NCBI GenBank assembly: GCA_028873155.1
Contig: JAGWML010000134.1
Location: 1-8,252 of the forward strand
Source: Acidobacteriota bacterium
GTDB taxonomy: Bacteria; Acidobacteriota; Terriglobia; Terriglobales; Acidobacteriaceae
Direction of reading: 5' to 3'
Length of the DNA: 8,252 bases
Shown here: piece after piece, positions 5,687 through 8,252 of the stretch
Layout of the letters: the number at the start of each line of letters is the position of its first letter
Numbering within the stretch: position 1 is the stretch's first letter
The notes under the pieces: generated by a model
Database searches by the model: none
Seen by the model: the letters and a program-made list of their open reading frames with translations, nothing else
Told to the model about the DNA's origin: nothing
Program-made: the position numbers and the translations under genes

Positions 5687-6834
5687 GCGACTACTCTTCA
5701 GAGGTGCTGATTGTAGGCGGCGGGCCGGCCGGCGCTGCGCTGGGGATTGCACTCGTACGCCAGGGGCGTGAGGTCGCACTGCTGGAACAAACTGCCACGG
5801 CCCACGATAAAGTGTGTGGCGAGTTTCTGAGTCACGAAGCGGCTGGATATCTTGAATCGCTGGGCCTCGCGCCGCGCGCGCTGGGTGCGGCTGCGATCCA
5901 TGGCGTCCGCTTGCATGGTCGCAAGACAATCGCAGCATGCGAACTCCCCTTCCCCGCTCTCTCGCTGACGCGGCGCACACTGGATGAGGCGTTGCTCGTA
6001 TTGGCGGCGCGCGAAGGAGTGTCGATGCTTCGGGGCCAACGCGTGGAGGCGCTGGCACAGACGCGGGATGGCTGGCAGGCCCGTGTGAGCGGCGGTGCCG
6101 AGCACGCGGCGCGCACTGCGTTTCTCTCAACCGGCAAGCACGATCTGAATGGCTACAGAAGGCCGCGCGGGAAGCAGAGCAACCTGGTTGGATTCAAAAT
6201 GTACTTCCGACTGAAAGCCGCGCAGATGCAGGCTCTGGCCGGCTGGGTGGAGCTGTTCCTCTTCCCCGGCGGCTATGCGGGTCTGCAGATGGTCGAAGGT
6301 CAGCAGGCAAATCTGTGCCTGCTGGTGACGCGAGAGCAGCTCGCACGCGGCGGAGGGGCATGGGACACGCTGCTGGCGCACATGTGCGCATCGTCTGCGC
6401 CTTTGGAAGAGCGGTTGGACGGCGCGGTGCCGCTGCTTGCAAAGCCGCTTGCTGTCTCATCGATCCCTTACGGCCTATTGCCAGCCGAGATCGAAGATGG
6501 CTTGTGGCGGCTGGGCGATCAGGCGGCGGTGATTCCTTCGTTCGCGGGCGATGGAATGGCCATGGCTCTGCATAGCGCGCTCCTCGCAGCGGAGATGTAT
6601 CGGAGTGGCGCAGGCGCCGCAGAGTTTGCGCGAACGATGCGCGTGCAGTTTCGCACGCAGGTGCGGCTGGCGACGGCGATCTCGCGCATGATGGTGTCCG
6701 CACCGGTTGCAGCGCAGGCCGTGCGCCTTTGGCCTGGGCTGCTGGGCCGCATCGCTGCGCGGACCCGTATTCCCTTACCTGTGCGGATGACCGGCTTGCC
6801 GGAATTGCGGCACAATGGAGCAGGACTGGGATGA
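5683..6834 (+). CDS. FAD-dependent oxidoreductase (geranylgeranyl reductase/UbiH-like)
   Basis: The protein has 383 residues from the ATG at 5683, chosen because it overlaps the methyltransferase stop as ATGA and starts just before the Rossmann strand. The FAD-binding GGGPAG is at 12-17 with the acidic end of strand 2 at E35. KVCGEFLS (43-50) resembles the signature after the first motif in geranylgeranyl-reductase-type flavoproteins. The second FAD motif is WRLGDQAAVIPSFAGDGMA (G278-D279, G289-D290-G291). Where related hydroxylases carry a DG motif (GADGxxS), this protein has STGKHDLNG (149-157). It probably oxidises, hydroxylates or reduces the polyketide product, comparable to SrsC in the S. 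griseus srs operon, but hydroxylase or reductase cannot be decided from sequence. No signal peptide is present. The stop overlaps the next gene as ATGA. Confidence 0.88.
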   Translation: MSDYSSEVLIVGGGPAGAALGIALVRQGREVALLEQTATAHDKVCGEFLSHEAAGYLESLGLAPRALGAAAIHGVRLHGRKTIAACELPFPALSLTRRTLDEALLVLAAREGVSMLRGQRVEALAQTRDGWQARVSGGAEHAARTAFLSTGKHDLNGYRRPRGKQSNLVGFKMYFRLKAAQMQALAGWVELFLFPGGYAGLQMVEGQQANLCLLVTREQLARGGGAWDTLLAHMCASSAPLEERLDGAVPLLAKPLAVSSIPYGLLPAEIEDGLWRLGDQAAVIPSFAGDGMAMALHSALLAAEMYRSGAGAAEFARTMRVQFRTQVRLATAISRMMVSAPVAAQAVRLWPGLLGRIAARTRIPLPVRMTGLPELRHNGAGLG

Positions 6835-7310
6835 CGATGAGACTCACTCGCATGGCACGATGGATTTCGACACTGAGCTTCTTTGCAGCTTTTGCCGGAG
6901 GAACGATTCTTCATGCGCAGGCAGCCAGCATGACGGGCATATGGCAGGAACCGAGCGGGGCTGTGCTGCGCGTTGACCACTGCGGCAGCCAGATCTGCAT
7001 CTGGATTTCGATGCTGAGTCCACACGCCGATGCCCCAACGGATATTCATAACCCGGATGCAAGCCTGCGCGGCCGGGCGCTGTGCGGGCTGGAGATTGGG
7101 ACCGCCTTCACGCTCCGCGATGCAACGCATGCCACGGATGGCACGCTCTACGATCCAAAGACAGGGAAGACGTACCACGGGATGATGACGGCGGCGGACG
7201 GGAAGCTGGACCTGCGCGGCTACATCGGCGTGCCGCTCTTTGGTCGTTCGCAGACGTGGACGCGGCCATCAGGTGCGACGAAGGCCTGCTCCGCCGCGCC
7301 CAGCCGCTAA
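6831..7310 (+). CDS. Secreted DUF2147 family protein
   Basis: This 159-residue protein starts at the ATG at 6831 (ATGA overlap with the flavoprotein stop; GGAG at 6817-6820). ATGs at 6837 and 6852 are in-frame alternatives. Residues 1-31 form a signal peptide: basic start, hydrophobic core around STLSFFAAFAGGTIL, and an AQA-A cleavage site. The mature part shows the DUF2147 pattern in order: GIWQEPSGAVLRVDHCG (36-52) with a second cysteine in QICIWI, NPDASLRGRALCGLEIG (74-90), LYDPKTGKTY (106-115) and LRGYIGVPLFGRSQTWTR (128-145). The family is an uncharacterised small periplasmic protein. C51, C56, C85 and C153 could form disulfides. Its place as fourth coupled gene of a polyketide operon suggests a role in handling or exporting the product or in envelope changes; this is inference. 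Its stop overlaps the thrS stop on the other strand. Confidence 0.88.
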   Translation: MTMRLTRMARWISTLSFFAAFAGGTILHAQAASMTGIWQEPSGAVLRVDHCGSQICIWISMLSPHADAPTDIHNPDASLRGRALCGLEIGTAFTLRDATHATDGTLYDPKTGKTYHGMMTAADGKLDLRGYIGVPLFGRSQTWTRPSGATKACSAAPSR

Positions 7311-8252
7311 AGGTCCATGGACTGTTTTGCGACAAGCGCCTGCGCGTTGGCGATGAAATCCGCCAGCGGCATGGAACCCTGATCGCCCTTACCGCGGGTA
7401 CGCACGCTGACTGCGTTGGCTGCTTCTTCCTTGTCGCCGAAGACGAGGATGTAGGGAGTCTTCTGGTTGGCAAAGTCGCGGATCTTGGCGTTCATCTTTT
7501 CGTTGCGCGCGTCCACTTCCACGCGCAAGCCTGCGGCTTTGAGCGCAGCCTCGACCGTATGCGCGTACTCGATGTGGCGCTCGCTGATGGGGACGAGACC
7601 AATTTGCACGGGCGCGAGCCACAGCGGAAAAGCTCCGGCGTAATGCTCGATGAGCACCCCGAAGAATCTTTCCACTGACCCGAAGAGCGCGCGGTGGACC
7701 ATGACCGGCTGATGGCGTTCGCCATCTTCGCCCACGTATTCCAGTTCAAAGCGTGCGGGCAGGTTGAAGTCGAACTGCACCGTCGAAAGCTGCCACAGAC
7801 GGCCCAGCACGTCCACAAGCTTGACGTCGATCTTGGGACCGTAGAACGCGGCTTCGCCGGGGATGGTCTTATACGGGATGCCCTTAGCCTTGAGCACGTT
7901 GTCGAGCGAGTTGATGGCCAGGTTCCAGTTCTCGTCCGACCCCGCATAGTGCGCGCGGTCATTGGGATCCCACGTCGAAAGCTCAACCTTAAACTCGGAG
8001 AAGCCGAAGGTCTTGAGCACAGCCTCGGCAAAGTCGATGCACGCCGCCACTTCGCTTTCACTCTGCGAGGGCATGCAGAAGATGTGTGCGTCATCCTGCG
8101 TGAAGCCACGCACGCGCAAGAGGCCGTGCATGGTGCCGGAGCGCTCATAGCGGTAGACGTTGCCCAGCTCAGCGTAGCGCGCGGGAAGGTCACGATAGCT
8201 CTTCGGTGAGTTCTTGTAGATCAAGATATGACCGGGGCAGTTCATCGGCTTG
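7307..8252 (-). CDS. thrS: Threonyl-tRNA synthetase, C-terminal half (cut by the right edge)
   Basis: ThrS charges tRNA-Thr with threonine. The 314 visible codons begin inside the class II catalytic core with KPMNCPGHIL; the Met at 8245 is internal and not the start. The rest, including the TGS/editing domains and motif 1, lies beyond the window. Visible parts are motif 2 (GLLRVRGFTQDDAHIF), motif 3 (GSVERFFGVLIEHYAG), then the anticodon-binding domain from WLAPVQIGLVPIS to RTRGKGDQGSMPLADF. Zinc ligands match E. coli C334, H385 and H511: counting from the Met at 8245 they are C3, H54 and H184, with spacings of 51 and 130 against 51 and 126. The visible part is intact. It is convergent to the polyketide operon, and its TAG (7309-7307) overlaps the TAA of the DUF2147 gene (7308-7310). 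Confidence 0.96.
   Translation of the reverse strand, partial: KPMNCPGHILIYKNSPKSYRDLPARYAELGNVYRYERSGTMHGLLRVRGFTQDDAHIFCMPSQSESEVAACIDFAEAVLKTFGFSEFKVELSTWDPNDRAHYAGSDENWNLAINSLDNVLKAKGIPYKTIPGEAAFYGPKIDVKLVDVLGRLWQLSTVQFDFNLPARFELEYVGEDGERHQPVMVHRALFGSVERFFGVLIEHYAGAFPLWLAPVQIGLVPISERHIEYAHTVEAALKAAGLRVEVDARNEKMNAKIRDFANQKTPYILVFGDKEEAANAVSVRTRGKGDQGSMPLADFIANAQALVAKQSMDL

Noticed and set aside
4958..6130. A 390-codon open frame on the minus strand across the methyltransferase and flavoprotein genes
   Set aside because: Its translation is Arg/His/Pro-rich without motifs, typical of the reverse frame of GC-rich genes, and it lies opposite two genes with clear motifs.
1..8252. tRNA or rRNA genes, CRISPR arrays, transposases, terminal repeats
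   Set aside because: None were seen on reading: no regularly spaced repeats, no transposase-like proteins and no cloverleaf-like segments in the short spacers.

Overview
The window reads as ordinary GC-rich bacterial chromosome. Gene content and protein style (MiaA and ThrS core motifs, GTGA/ATGA-coupled genes, a small membrane protein directly before miaA, a DUF2147 protein) would fit an acidobacterium of the Terriglobia type. That assignment is an impression from sequence style and was not tested by a search.

Left part (1-3680). A low-GC edge of about 270 bases holds no secure gene. There is only a weak candidate C-terminus on the plus strand, overlapped by an equally open minus-strand frame. 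A 59-residue single-pass membrane protein follows, coupled by a GTGA overlap to miaA (tRNA A37 dimethylallyltransferase). After an 80-base gap comes a complete dihydrolipoyl dehydrogenase gene (lpd), and then a transglutaminase-like protein that appears to have its own TATAAT promoter and a TTG start.

Middle part (3681-7310). A 238-base spacer contains five TTGGC/GCCAA half-sites and a possible minus-strand gene remnant. It is followed by a tightly packed four-gene plus-strand operon: a type III polyketide synthase, a class I SAM-dependent methyltransferase (11-base overlap), an FAD-dependent oxidoreductase of the geranylgeranyl-reductase/UbiH-like group (ATGA overlap), and a secreted DUF2147 protein (ATGA overlap). 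The first three have the same order and enzyme types as the Streptomyces griseus srsABC operon, whose synthase, methyltransferase and flavoprotein make methylated phenolic lipids or quinones. The working hypothesis is that this operon builds an alkylresorcinol-, alkylpyrone- or quinone-type lipid: condensation, then C/O-methylation, then flavin-dependent oxidation or reduction. An exported small protein is added to the set. The product cannot be read from sequence.

Right part (7307-8252). The C-terminal half of thrS (threonyl-tRNA synthetase) lies on the minus strand, cut by the window edge. Its stop codon overlaps the stop codon of the DUF2147 gene, so the two convergent transcription units have no spacer.

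The most interesting region is the polyketide operon: its fourth secreted member, the unusual GKHDL segment in the flavoprotein, and the palindrome-rich upstream spacer.
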